A DNA stretch of 64,000 nucleotides from Paenirhizobium selenitireducens ATCC BAA-1503. Its GTDB lineage: Bacteria; Pseudomonadota; Alphaproteobacteria; Rhizobiales; Rhizobiaceae. Position numbers and translations under genes: made by a program. The stretch covers positions 496,001 through 560,000 of the forward strand of contig NZ_JAEG01000002.1 in assembly GCF_000518785.1 (NCBI RefSeq). Direction: 5' to 3'. Of the stretch, positions 15,942 to 24,507 are shown in pieces. The notes beneath the pieces were generated by a model. The model saw only the letters and a program-made list of their open reading frames with translations. It did not search any database and was not told where the DNA came from. How positions within the stretch are numbered: the first letter of the stretch is position 1; every line of letters begins with the position of its first letter.

Positions 15942-17312
15942 CTATTCCTTGTGATTGTCCTTCAGCCAGTCGAGGCCCTTGCGCAGGGTCTCGACGGTCT
16001 GGTCGACCTCGGAGCGCGAGATGATCAGCGGCGGGGACGCGAGCATGCGGTCGCCGGTGGCACGCAGGATGACGCCGTTGTTGACGCACTGGTTGCGCAC
16101 CAGCGTGCCGACTTCGTCCGGCTTGGCAAAGCGGCGGCGGGTCGATTTGTCCGCGGCGATCTGCACCGCGCCCATCAGGCCGACATTGACGGCTTCGCCG
16201 ACCAGGTCGTGATCGGCAAGCGAGCGCCAGGCCTCGGTAAAATACGGGCCGATGTCGTCGCGCACGCGCTCGACCAGCTTTTCGTCCTCGATGATGCGGA
16301 TGTTTTCCAGCGCTGCGGCAGCCGCCACCGGATGACCGGAATAGGTGTAGCCATGGTAGAAGTCGCCGAGTTCCTCGATCATCACCCTGGCGACCCGCTC
16401 GGAGACGAGCACGCCGCCGATCGGCAGATAGCCGGACGACAGGCCCTTGGCGATCGGCGCCAGATCCGGCTCGAAGCCGTAATGCTGGTGGCCGAACCAG
16501 GTGCCGAGACGGCCGAAGCCGCAGATGACTTCGTCGGCAACCAGCAGGATGTTGTATTTCTTGGTGATGCGGACGATTTCCGGCCAGTAGGTATCCGGCG
16601 GCACGATCACGCCACCGGCGCCCTGAATCGGCTCGGCGACGAAGGCCGCGACATTTTCCTCGCCGAGTTCGAGGATCTTGTCCTCGAGTTCGCGGGCGAC
16701 CTTGAGGCCGAACTCGGCGGGCGACAGATCGCCGCCCTCGACGTACCAGTGCGGCTGGCCGATATGGACAATGCCCGGGATCGGCAGGTTGCCCTGCTCG
16801 TGCATCCAGGTCATGCCGCCGAGCGAAGCACCGGCGACGGTCGAGCCGTGATAGGCGTTCTTGCGGGCGATAACCATGGTCTTGGTCTCATGGCCGAGCG
16901 CCTTCCAGTAGACGCGCGCCATGCGGAACCAGGTATCGGAGGCTTCCGAGCCGGAATTGCAGAAGAAGACGTGGTTGAGGTTCGGGCCGGTGTGGCTGGC
17001 GATCTTCTGGGCGAGCAGCGTGGTCGGCGGCGTGGTCGTGCCGAAGAAGGTGTTGTAGTACGGCAGTTCCTTCATCTGCTGATAGGCGGCCTCCGCGATG
17101 CTGTCCCGCCCGTAGCCGACATTGACGCACCAGAGGCCTGCAAAGGCGTCGAGATACTGCTTGCCGGTCGAATCCCAGATGTGCATGCCCTCCGCACGAT
17201 TGATGATCTTCGTGCCGTCGGCATTCAGCTTCTTCATGTCGGAGAAAGGGTGGAGATGGTGGGCGGCGTCGATGGCTCCGAGATTGGAAGGCGCGGCGGC
17301 AGTCTTGGTCAT
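15942..17312 (-). CDS. Class III aminotransferase, putrescine-pyruvate type (SpuC-like)
   Basis: 456 aa; ATG 17312 follows AAGGATATATTGCC. Motifs: AFAGLWCVNVGYGR and YYNTFFGTTTPP in the substrate pocket, FFCNSGSEASDTWFRMAR for PLP phosphate binding, AYHGSTVAGASLGG, LVADEVICGFGRLGTWFGH with the PLP Asp, and the Schiff-base Lys in IAKGLSSGYLPIGGV. This pattern matches polyamine:pyruvate aminotransferases, which take amino groups from putrescine or related amines. The divergent neighbour is a glutamine-synthetase-like enzyme of the gamma-glutamylpolyamine type, supporting amine catabolism. Exact amine and keto acceptor are not certain. Confidence 0.88.
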   Translation of the reverse strand: MTKTAAAPSNLGAIDAAHHLHPFSDMKKLNADGTKIINRAEGMHIWDSTGKQYLDAFAGLWCVNVGYGRDSIAEAAYQQMKELPYYNTFFGTTTPPTTLLAQKIASHTGPNLNHVFFCNSGSEASDTWFRMARVYWKALGHETKTMVIARKNAYHGSTVAGASLGGMTWMHEQGNLPIPGIVHIGQPHWYVEGGDLSPAEFGLKVARELEDKILELGEENVAAFVAEPIQGAGGVIVPPDTYWPEIVRITKKYNILLVADEVICGFGRLGTWFGHQHYGFEPDLAPIAKGLSSGYLPIGGVLVSERVARVMIEELGDFYHGYTYSGHPVAAAAALENIRIIEDEKLVERVRDDIGPYFTEAWRSLADHDLVGEAVNVGLMGAVQIAADKSTRRRFAKPDEVGTLVRNQCVNNGVILRATGDRMLASPPLIISRSEVDQTVETLRKGLDWLKDNHKE

Positions 17313-17520
17313 GGCAATATATCCTTGCGCAAGAAACCCGCAGCTCTGTGCACGCACAGGCCGTAAGGCCCGCCGCGGCGCCCTGCTTGCCCTTGCGTGA
17401 TTGAAAGGCGGAACGTTATCGGCTACGAACATGACCTTCCAATTTGCGTTTGGCAAGGGCGTCGATTTTCAACAACCTGCGGCCAAATCGCTTTCAAATA
17501 GCCAGCGAGAAGCATTTTCC

Positions 17521-18879
17521 ATGACCGAATTGTCCCAGGCTGCCGATTTTTCTGCTGCAGATCCCTCCGCGCGTATCGAAGTCCTCCTCGTCGGCATGAA
17601 CGGCGACCTGCGCGGCAAGATGATCCCAATAAAGGCCGAGGACAAAGTCTGGAAGAACACGGTGCGGCTTCCCGCCTCCACCCAGTCGCTCGACATCTGG
17701 GGCGACGACAATGACGACATCACCAAGATCTCGCTGACGCTGGGCGACCCGGACGGCATCTGCACGGCCGACAGGAACTCGCTGACGACCCTTCCCTGGG
17801 GACCCGCCGGTTCCAAGCAGGTGCTCGCCACCATGCACACGCTCGACGGCAAGCCGCACTTCATCTGCCCGCGCGCCATCCTCGCCAACGTGATGAAGCG
17901 TTTCGAGGAGCGCGGACTGACCCCGGTCGTCGCCACCGAACTCGAATTCTACGTGATGGAACCGGACTTCCGCGAAACCGGCAAGCCGATGCCGCCGAAG
18001 GCGCTGGTGATGAACGGCGAGGTCGAGGGCTTCCAGCTCTACGACATGCGGGCAACCGCCGCGATGGAGGATTTCCTCGGCACCGTGCGCCGCTATGCCG
18101 ACGAGATGGGCCTGCCGGCGGATGCCACGACCGCCGAGTTCGGCGCGGGGCAGTTCGAGGTCAACCTGCTGCACAAGCCGGATGCAATGGCGGCCGCCGA
18201 CGACTGTATCTACCTCAAGCGCGTCGTCGACTTTGCTGCGCGCCGCCACGGGCTGAAGGCCACCTGCATGGCCAAGCCCTATGCCGACCAGGCGGGTTCC
18301 GGCATGCACGTCCATGCCAGCATCATCGACAAGGACGGCCGCAACATCCTCGACGCCAAGGGCGGCGATCCGGTCAAGCTGAAGTCGATCACCGCCGGCA
18401 TGCTGAAGACCATGCAGGACGCCCAGCTGATCTTTGCCCCCTTCGCCAATTCCTATCGCCGCTTCCAGCCGGGCTCGTTCGCGCCGGACAAGGTCGACTG
18501 GGGTTTTGGCAATCGCGGCACGGCGATCCGCATTCCCGACAAGGACGGCCCGGCCGCCCGCGTCGAGCACCGCGTCGCCGGCGCCGACGCCCATCCGCAC
18601 CTGCTGCTGGCCGCCATCCTCGGCGGCATCCTGCTCGGCCTCGACGGCGACCTCGATCCGGGTCCGGTCACCACGCCGGACAGCGCGCCGGAAAATCCCG
18701 ACATGCTGACGCACGATTTCCTGACCGCCGTCGACCGGTTCTGCAACTCGGCCTTCATCGCCGACGTCTTCGGTGCGGAATACCAGCGGATCTACGGCGA
18801 GACCAAGCGCAAGGAAGCGATCACCTATCTGCGCACGGTGTCGAGCTTCGACTACCAGACCTATCTGCCACGGATCTGA
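17521..18879 (+). CDS. Glutamine synthetase-like ligase, gamma-glutamylpolyamine synthetase type
   Basis: 452 aa from ATG 17521 (MTELSQAADFS); GAGAAG precedes it weakly and earlier in-frame codons have no support. The N-terminal beta-grasp part is followed by the catalytic domain: ELEFYVMEP for metal binding, AEFGAGQFEVNL, the His loop QAGSGMHVHASI, NSYRRFQPGSFAPDKVDWGF (split: NSYRRFQPGSFAP) and RVEHRVAGADAHPHLLLAA. It lacks the adenylylation loop Tyr context of GlnA and is shorter, fitting PuuA-like enzymes that ligate glutamate to putrescine or another amine using ATP. The divergent SpuC-like aminotransferase supports this. Confidence 0.87.
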   Translation: MTELSQAADFSAADPSARIEVLLVGMNGDLRGKMIPIKAEDKVWKNTVRLPASTQSLDIWGDDNDDITKISLTLGDPDGICTADRNSLTTLPWGPAGSKQVLATMHTLDGKPHFICPRAILANVMKRFEERGLTPVVATELEFYVMEPDFRETGKPMPPKALVMNGEVEGFQLYDMRATAAMEDFLGTVRRYADEMGLPADATTAEFGAGQFEVNLLHKPDAMAAADDCIYLKRVVDFAARRHGLKATCMAKPYADQAGSGMHVHASIIDKDGRNILDAKGGDPVKLKSITAGMLKTMQDAQLIFAPFANSYRRFQPGSFAPDKVDWGFGNRGTAIRIPDKDGPAARVEHRVAGADAHPHLLLAAILGGILLGLDGDLDPGPVTTPDSAPENPDMLTHDFLTAVDRFCNSAFIADVFGAEYQRIYGETKRKEAITYLRTVSSFDYQTYLPRI

Positions 18880-18891
18880 GCGGAAACCGCC

Positions 18892-19518
18892 TTAGAACGA
18901 AGCGATGACCAGATCGGCGGGCCGGCTGTGCTCTATCACCAGCCGCCCGTTCGGCAGGTCGTTGCCATTGAGCTTCCAGTCGATGCCGGCGGCATCGAGA
19001 TTGTAGCCCTGCCAGCGGGCCGTCAGCCGGCGCTCCAGCTCGTCGATCGATGGGGCGACGAAGACCGAGAAATCGAAGAGCGGCGCAAGGCCAGACCAAG
19101 GCGCTTGATCGAGCAGCAGATAGTTGCCCTCGACCAGCACGATGCGGTCTTGCGGGGCGATGCTGCGGGCCGAGGCGATGGCGATCTCGCGGTCGCGGTC
19201 GAAGACCGGCACCAGAACCTCCTGGTCCCCTGCCCTCACTGCGCGCACGATGTCGGCAAAGCCGCGCACGTCGAAGGTTTCCGGCGCCCCCTTGCGCGGC
19301 AAAAGCCCGCGTTGTTCGAGGATGCCGTTGTCCATGTGAAAGCCGTCCATAGGCAGGACGACCGCGCGCTCTCCATGGGCATTGAGGATCTCGGCGAGCC
19401 GTTCCGCGAGCGTCGACTTGCCGGCCCCCGGAGGACCGGCGATCGCGACGAGAAAACGGCGCGCCCCTTCGGCGCGCCGTATGATGGTTGCGGCAATGTC
19501 GTCTGCCGTCAGGCTCAT
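18892..19518 (-). CDS. frcK: FrcK-like kinase family protein
   Basis: 208 aa. Its ATG (19518) overlaps the TGA of frcA in an ATGA junction. The Walker A motif is AGPPGAGKSTL, followed by LPMDGFHMDN (the DGFHxxN motif of the pantothenate/uridine-kinase-like family), and LVEGNYLLLD, where the metal-binding acidic residue sits. The protein is a P-loop small-molecule kinase. In rhizobia a gene of this type ends the frcBCAK fructose-transport operon, and the order here is the same. Its substrate is unproved; fructose or another sugar has been presumed. Confidence 0.88.
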   Translation of the reverse strand: MSLTADDIAATIIRRAEGARRFLVAIAGPPGAGKSTLAERLAEILNAHGERAVVLPMDGFHMDNGILEQRGLLPRKGAPETFDVRGFADIVRAVRAGDQEVLVPVFDRDREIAIASARSIAPQDRIVLVEGNYLLLDQAPWSGLAPLFDFSVFVAPSIDELERRLTARWQGYNLDAAGIDWKLNGNDLPNGRLVIEHSRPADLVIASF

Positions 19519-20312
19519 GCGGCCAGTGCCTCGCCCGGGGCTTCCTTGGCGCCGGTCATGAAGGCCACCGCGTCCGACATGGTATAATCCTTCGGATTGA
19601 CGACGCAGAGGCGTCGGCCGAGCCGGTGGATGTGGATGCGGTCGGCGACCTCGAAGACATGCGGCATGTTGTGGCTGATCAGCACGATCGGGATGCCGCG
19701 CGAGCGCACGTCCTGGATCAGTTCCAGCACGCGGCGGCTTTCCTTGACGCCAAGCGCCGCGGTCGGCTCGTCGAGGATGATCACCTTGGAGCCGAAGGCG
19801 GCGGCACGGGCCACCGCCACGCCTTGACGCTGGCCGCCGGACAGCGTTTCCACCGCCTGGTTGATGTTCTGGATGGTCATCAGGCCGAGTTCGGAGAGCT
19901 TGTCGCGCGAGAACTTTTCCATCGCCGGACGGTCGAGCGAGCGAAAGACGCTGCCCATGATGCCCGGCTTGCGCAGTTCGCGGCCGAGGAACATGTTGTC
20001 GGCGATCGACAGCGCCGGCGACAGCGCGAGATTCTGGTAGACGGTCTCGATGCCGGCCTTGCGCGCCTCGATCGGCGAGCGAAACTGCACCGTCCGGCCT
20101 TCCAGCCGGATCTCGCCCTCGTCCGGCGCAATCGCGCCGGAGATCGCCTTGATCATCGAGGACTTTCCCGCCCCGTTGTCGCCGATGACGGCGAGGATCT
20201 CGCCCGGGTAGAGGTCGAAGTCGGCATTGTCGAGGGCGGTGACGCGACCATAGCGCTTGACGAGGCCCCTGGCAGTAAGAATAGGGGCGGTGAGAATGGG
20301 TTCCTGAGCCAT
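19515..20312 (-). CDS. frcA: Sugar ABC transporter ATP-binding protein
   Basis: 265 aa. ATG 20312 overlaps the stop of frcC (ATGA), and its own stop overlaps the start of frcK. It contains Walker A GDNGAGKSS, the Q-loop VYQNLALSP, signature LSGGQRQGVAVAR, Walker B VIILDEPTAAL and the switch His in VLISHNMPHVF. With only one nucleotide-binding domain it differs from the fused RbsA type and must act as a homodimer with the FrcC permease. The downstream insert NMFLGREL fits carbohydrate importers of the CUT2 class. It works at the inner face of the cytoplasmic membrane. Confidence 0.94.
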   Translation of the reverse strand: MAQEPILTAPILTARGLVKRYGRVTALDNADFDLYPGEILAVIGDNGAGKSSMIKAISGAIAPDEGEIRLEGRTVQFRSPIEARKAGIETVYQNLALSPALSIADNMFLGRELRKPGIMGSVFRSLDRPAMEKFSRDKLSELGLMTIQNINQAVETLSGGQRQGVAVARAAAFGSKVIILDEPTAALGVKESRRVLELIQDVRSRGIPIVLISHNMPHVFEVADRIHIHRLGRRLCVVNPKDYTMSDAVAFMTGAKEAPGEALAA

Positions 20313-21394
20313 CAGCCTGCTACCTTTCTGATCCACTGGTCGATTGCCACGGCGGTGATGATGAGGACGCCGATCAAGAGATAGGTCCACTGCGGATCGG
20401 TGCCGATGAGGCGAAGGCCGAGCGAGAAGACGCCGACGATCAGCGCACCGAACAGCATGCCGAGGATAGAGCCGCGGCCGCCGAAAAGCGAGATGCCGCC
20501 GATCACCACGGCCGTGATGCTCTCGATATTGGCGAACTGGCCGGCTGTCGGGGAGACCGAGCCGATACGGCCGATGAGGGCCCAGCCGGCGAGTGCGCAG
20601 ATCAGGCCCGACAGCGTATAGACCGAGACCAGCATGCGCTTGACGTTGACGCCGGCAAGTTCTGCCGCATCCGGGTCGTCGCCCACGGCATAGACGTGGC
20701 GGCCCCAGGCGGTGCGGTTGAGCACGTACCAAAGCAGCGCGACGAGCAGCACCATGAAGATGACGCCATAGGTGAAGACCGCGCTGCCGATACGCAGGTT
20801 CTGGCCGAAGAACTGCAGGATCGGCGCATTGGCAGCGATGTCCTGGCTGCGGATCGTCTCGTTGGCAGAGTAAAGGAAATTGGAAGCGAGCACGATCTGC
20901 CACATGCCGAGCGTGACGATGAAGGGCGGCAGCTTCATGCGGGCCACCAGCTGACCGTTGATCCAGCCGCAGGCCGCACCGACGGCCAGGCCACAGAGCA
21001 CGGCGACGGTCGGCGGCAGGCCGTAGCGGAAGGTGAACTGGCCCATCACCACCGACGACAGGACCATGATGGCACCGACCGAGAGGTCGATGCCCGCAGT
21101 CAGGATCACCAGCGTCTGGGCGGCGCCGACAATGCCGACGATCGCCACCTGCTGCAGGATGAGGGTAAGCGTGAAAGCGGAGAAGAATTTCCCCTGGAGC
21201 ACTACGCCGAAGACGGCGAGCGACAGAACAAGCACGATCAGCGGTACGGCCGCCGGGCTCGAATGCAGGAAGTGCTGGAACTTCTGCAAGGGTGTCTTGT
21301 CATGGGTGTCGAAGGAGGCGACCTGCGTCGAGCTGTCGGCCAATACCTTCTCGAATTCCTGGCTCGGCTGCGAAACCGGATTTGCAGACTGCAT
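20312..21394 (-). CDS. frcC: Sugar ABC transporter permease
   Basis: 360 aa, the size of S. meliloti FrcC. ATG 21394 (MQSANPVSQPSQEF) is chosen because GGGAGGACG precedes it; the frame to 21547 would run through an intergenic hairpin. A hydrophilic head of about 50 residues is followed by eight to ten membrane segments. The CUT2 permease motifs are clear: TLVILTAGIDLSVGAIMVLS, NGQLVARMKLPPFIVTLGM, AVGDDPDAAELAGVNVKRML and VVIGGISLFGGRGSILGMLFG (longest shown in part). It lets the sugar through the inner membrane with FrcA. It is separated from frcB by 165 bp containing a stable hairpin. Confidence 0.93.
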   Translation of the reverse strand: MQSANPVSQPSQEFEKVLADSSTQVASFDTHDKTPLQKFQHFLHSSPAAVPLIVLVLSLAVFGVVLQGKFFSAFTLTLILQQVAIVGIVGAAQTLVILTAGIDLSVGAIMVLSSVVMGQFTFRYGLPPTVAVLCGLAVGAACGWINGQLVARMKLPPFIVTLGMWQIVLASNFLYSANETIRSQDIAANAPILQFFGQNLRIGSAVFTYGVIFMVLLVALLWYVLNRTAWGRHVYAVGDDPDAAELAGVNVKRMLVSVYTLSGLICALAGWALIGRIGSVSPTAGQFANIESITAVVIGGISLFGGRGSILGMLFGALIVGVFSLGLRLIGTDPQWTYLLIGVLIITAVAIDQWIRKVAG

Positions 21395-21441
21395 CGCTTC
21401 GTCCTCCCTGGCTGTCCCGCGCGTGTTTCTGCTGGATTTGA

Positions 21442-21474
21442 GCGACCGGCCCTCCACCCCGGTGGGCCGGTCGC
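21442..21474 (-). promoter_or_regulatory. Intercistronic hairpin between frcB and frcC
   Basis: GCGACCGGCCC and GGGCCGGTCGC form a perfect 11-bp stem around an 11-base loop, without a T tract. Such hairpins after a binding-protein gene commonly protect its mRNA or partly stop transcription, giving more binding protein than permease. Confidence 0.6.
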
Positions 21475-21559
21475 ATGAACCATGATCGCGCGTTACGGGG
21501 GGACCTGACGTTCCCCCGCGCCGCTTTGCCGACACGACCACGGTCAAGGCAGGGTCTAA

Positions 21560-22585
21560 TTAGCCCCAGCACTTGTCCTTGCCGGCCTTGGTGTCGATCG
21601 ACTCGACGCCGGCGGCCGGCTTGTCGGTGACCAGCGCGACGCCGGTGTCGAAGAAGTTCTTGCCTTCGGTGGCGGCCGGCTTCTCGCCGGTGTCGGCGAA
21701 CTTCTTGATCGCCTCGATGCCCATGGAGGCCATCAGCAGCGGATACTGCTGCGAGGTCGCACCGATCACGCCTTCGGCGACGTTCTGGACGCCCGGGCAA
21801 CCGCCGTCGACCGAAACGATCAGCACGTCCTTCTCGCGACCGACGGCCTTCAGCGCTTCATAGGCGCCGGCAGCGGCCGGTTCGTTGATGGTGTGGACGA
21901 CGTTGATCGTCGGATCCTTCTGCAGGAGGTTTTCCATGGCGGTGCGGCCGCCTTCCTCGTTGCCGTTGGTGACGTCATGGCCGACGATGCGCGGATCGCT
22001 CTCGTCGCCGATCTTGTTGATGTCGGCGACGTCGATGCCGAAGCCCTTCATGAAGCCCTGGTTGCGCAGGACGTCGACAGACGGCTGCGACGGGGTGAGG
22101 TTGAGGAAGGCGATCTTGGCGTCCTTGGCGGCGTCGCCAAGCGTTGCGGCCGCCCACTTGCCGATCAGTTCGCCGGCCAGCAGGTTGTCGGTGGCAAAGG
22201 TCTGGTCGGCGGCGTCGATCGGCTCCAGCGGCGTGTCGAGCGCGATGACCAGCAGGCCGGCGTCGCGGGCCTTCTGGACGGCCGGGACGATGCCCTTGGT
22301 GTCGGATGCGGTCAAAAGGATACCCTTGGCGCCATCGGCGATGCAGGTTTCGATGGCGGCGACCTGGCTTTCCGAATCGCCGTCGATCTTGCCGGCATAG
22401 GACTTGAGCGTCACGCCCAGTTCAGCGGCCTTGGCGGTCGCGCCTTCCTTCATCTTGACGAAGAAGGGGTTGGTGTCGGTCTTGGTGATCAGGCAGGCCG
22501 AAACGTCGGCGGCGCTGGCCGGAGCCGCAAAGACGGTGCCCAGTGCAAGGGCAGCAAGCGAGGCGGCGAAAAGAGACTTCTTCAT
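21560..22585 (-). CDS. frcB: Periplasmic fructose-type sugar-binding protein
   Basis: 341 aa; ATG 22585 follows GGGAGGAAT. Residues 1-26 ([20 protein letters not shown]...) form a signal peptide, with cleavage likely after PASA. The mature part is a type 1 periplasmic binding protein of the RbsB class: [78 protein letters not shown]. It captures the sugar for FrcC/FrcA. It is first in the operon frcB-frcC-frcA-frcK, reading away from a ROK-type regulator. In S. meliloti the Frc system takes up fructose and also ribose or mannose; the preference here is assumed from homology. Confidence 0.93.
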   Translation of the reverse strand: MKKSLFAASLAALALGTVFAAPASAADVSACLITKTDTNPFFVKMKEGATAKAAELGVTLKSYAGKIDGDSESQVAAIETCIADGAKGILLTASDTKGIVPAVQKARDAGLLVIALDTPLEPIDAADQTFATDNLLAGELIGKWAAATLGDAAKDAKIAFLNLTPSQPSVDVLRNQGFMKGFGIDVADINKIGDESDPRIVGHDVTNGNEEGGRTAMENLLQKDPTINVVHTINEPAAAGAYEALKAVGREKDVLIVSVDGGCPGVQNVAEGVIGATSQQYPLLMASMGIEAIKKFADTGEKPAATEGKNFFDTGVALVTDKPAAGVESIDTKAGKDKCWG

Positions 22586-22743
22586 GTGATTCCTCCCGAA
22601 AACGACAGATCCGGACCTTCCGGACCGTGAACGTGGTCCCTAGCGCTCCCACGCCGGGCCGGCGATCCTCATCGAGGCCGCCTTTTCTCCACGCCCCATT
22701 TAGAACATCAGCAGATTTGCATTGTCAATAAATAAATCCAGTT

Positions 22744-22756
22744 GAATTATTAATTC
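22744..22756. promoter_or_regulatory. Candidate operator of the ROK regulator
   Basis: GAATTATTAATTC is a perfect 13-base palindrome in the AT-rich space between frcB and the ROK gene, about 65-77 bases before the latter. AT-rich palindromes are the usual targets of ROK repressors. It is the only perfect one in this spacer that I see. Confidence 0.45.
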
Positions 22757-22820
22757 GCTATGACATGCTGGTCCCCACGAATTATAAGAATGCCGGGAGC
22801 GACCGAAGGGAGGAGCGGCC

Positions 22821-24068
22821 ATGGCACTGTCGGAAAACGCGAGCGCGTCGAGCGAGCAATCGCCGTCGACCACGGCTGCCGGCGGCGCCAACCAGGTGCG
22901 CGTCCGCGCCTATAACGAACGGCTGGTGCTGTCGCATGTCCGCCGCAACAGCGGCGTCTCCAAGGCCGAGATCGCCAGGCTGACGGGGCTCTCGGCACAA
23001 ACCGTCTCGGTCATCATGCGGGCCCTGGAAAAGGATGGCCTGCTGATCCGCGGCAAGCCGGTGCGCGGCCGGGTCGGCCAGCCTTCTGTACCGATGCATC
23101 TCAATCCGGACGCCGTGCTCTCCTTCGGCGTGAAGATCGGCCGCCGCAGTGCCGACCTCGTCCTGATGGACTTCGTCGGCAAGATCCGCCTCAACCGTCA
23201 CTTCACCTATCCCTATCCCAATCCGGCGGATATCCTTGCCTTCCTGCTCGACAAGATCGCAGAGCTGGAGCAGCAGCTTTCGCCGTCGCAACGCAATGCG
23301 ATCGCCGGTGTCGGCATCGCCGCGCCGTTCGAGCTGTGGAACTGGGCGCGCGAGGTCGGCGCGCCGGAGGGCGCGATGGAAGCCTGGCGCGGTTTCGACC
23401 TGCAGGCTGAAGTCGCCGCCCGCCTGCCCTACCCCGTCTATCTGCAAAACGACGCCACCAGCGCCTGCGGCGCGGAACTGGTGTTCGGCGTGGGCCCGCG
23501 TTATCCGGACTTCGTCTATTTCTATATCGGCTCCTTCATCGGCGGCGGCATCGTGCTCAATTCCTCGGTCTTTGTCGGCCGCACCGGGACGGCCGGCGCG
23601 ATCGGCCCGCTGCCGGTGCGCAACAAGCATGGCGAAACCCGGCAGCTGCTGGAGATTGCCTCGATCTTCGTGCTCGAACGGCTGCTGCGCGAGCGCGGCA
23701 TCGATCCGCAGCCGCTCTGGTACGATTCGAAGGAGTGGATCGATTTCGGCGAACCGCTGGACATCTGGATCCGCGACTGCGCCGCGGCGCTTGCCCAGGC
23801 GATCATCGCCGCCAGCGCGATCGTCGACTTTTCCGCCGCCATCATCGACGGCGGTTTTCCCGAATGGGTCCGCGCCCGGCTGGTCACAGCCACGATCGAG
23901 GAGATCGGCAAGCTCGACCTGCAGGGCATCGTCTTCCCCGACATCATCGAGGGCGCGGTGGGCGCCCAGGCGCGCGCTATCGGCGGCGCCAGCCTGCCGA
24001 TCTTTGCCCGCTACCTCATCGACCAGACCGTCTTGTTCAAGGAAATCGAAAATGCTGAAGGGAATTGA
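22821..24068 (+). CDS. ROK family transcriptional regulator of the frc locus
   Basis: 415 aa; ATG 22821 follows GGGAGGAGCGGCC. Residues about 30-85 are a MarR-like winged helix (NERLVLSHVRRNSGVSKAEI, TGLSAQTVSVIMRALEKDGL), and the rest is an actin-like sugar-kinase fold. The kinase part has QNDATSACGAELVFG, then FYIGSFIGGGIVLNSSVFVG in place of the strict ROK glycine signature. The Cys-rich zinc motif of sugar-kinase ROK members is missing, fitting a sensor rather than a kinase. It is divergent from frcB and overlaps the next gene, so it should sense the transported sugar and control the operon. Confidence 0.85.
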   Translation: MALSENASASSEQSPSTTAAGGANQVRVRAYNERLVLSHVRRNSGVSKAEIARLTGLSAQTVSVIMRALEKDGLLIRGKPVRGRVGQPSVPMHLNPDAVLSFGVKIGRRSADLVLMDFVGKIRLNRHFTYPYPNPADILAFLLDKIAELEQQLSPSQRNAIAGVGIAAPFELWNWAREVGAPEGAMEAWRGFDLQAEVAARLPYPVYLQNDATSACGAELVFGVGPRYPDFVYFYIGSFIGGGIVLNSSVFVGRTGTAGAIGPLPVRNKHGETRQLLEIASIFVLERLLRERGIDPQPLWYDSKEWIDFGEPLDIWIRDCAAALAQAIIAASAIVDFSAAIIDGGFPEWVRARLVTATIEEIGKLDLQGIVFPDIIEGAVGAQARAIGGASLPIFARYLIDQTVLFKEIENAEGN

Positions 24069-24486
24069 CCCGATCCTGAGCCCCGAGCTCCTGGCGACGC
24101 TGCGCGCCATGGGGCACGGAGACGAGATCGCCATCGTCGACGGCAACTATCCGGCGCTCGAACACGGGCGACGGCTGATCCGCCTCGACGGCCACGGCAT
24201 CGTCGCGGTGATCAACGCCATCCTCACCCTGCTGCCGATCGATGATTTCGTCCCCGAGGCGATTTTTCGCTCGACAGTCGGAACCGATGCCGAACGGCTC
24301 GACCCGATCCACCAGCAACTCATCGCCTGCTGCGCCCGCCACGAGCCCGAGCGTCGGGTCGTGCCGCTCGTCGGCCAGGACTTTTATGGACGGGTGAAGG
24401 CGGCCCACGCCGTCGTCCAGACGGGCGAACCGGCTCTCTATGCCAACATGATCCTGCGCAAGGGCGTCATCTATCCGGTCGCCTGA
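24052..24486 (+). CDS. RbsD/FucU family sugar mutarotase
   Basis: 144 aa. Its ATG (24052) lies 17 bp inside the end of the ROK regulator gene, so the two are translationally coupled. Motifs MLKGIDPILSPELLATLRAM, GHGDEIAIVDGNYPA (His and Asp of the active site), LTLLPIDDFV and the C-terminal ALYANMILRKGVIYPV identify the RbsD/FucU fold, which interconverts ring or anomeric forms of ribose, fucose or related sugars. The C-terminus (YANMILRKG) is closer to FucU. Its place in the frc locus suggests it prepares the imported sugar, possibly fructose, for phosphorylation. That substrate is inferred. Confidence 0.87.
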   Translation: MLKGIDPILSPELLATLRAMGHGDEIAIVDGNYPALEHGRRLIRLDGHGIVAVINAILTLLPIDDFVPEAIFRSTVGTDAERLDPIHQQLIACCARHEPERRVVPLVGQDFYGRVKAAHAVVQTGEPALYANMILRKGVIYPVA

Positions 24487-24507
24487 GCGGCCCCTCGCCG
24501 GCCGCGC

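Noticed and set aside
15951..17366. 471-codon plus-strand frame across the SpuC-like aminotransferase
   Set aside because: Shadow of the true gene on the minus strand.
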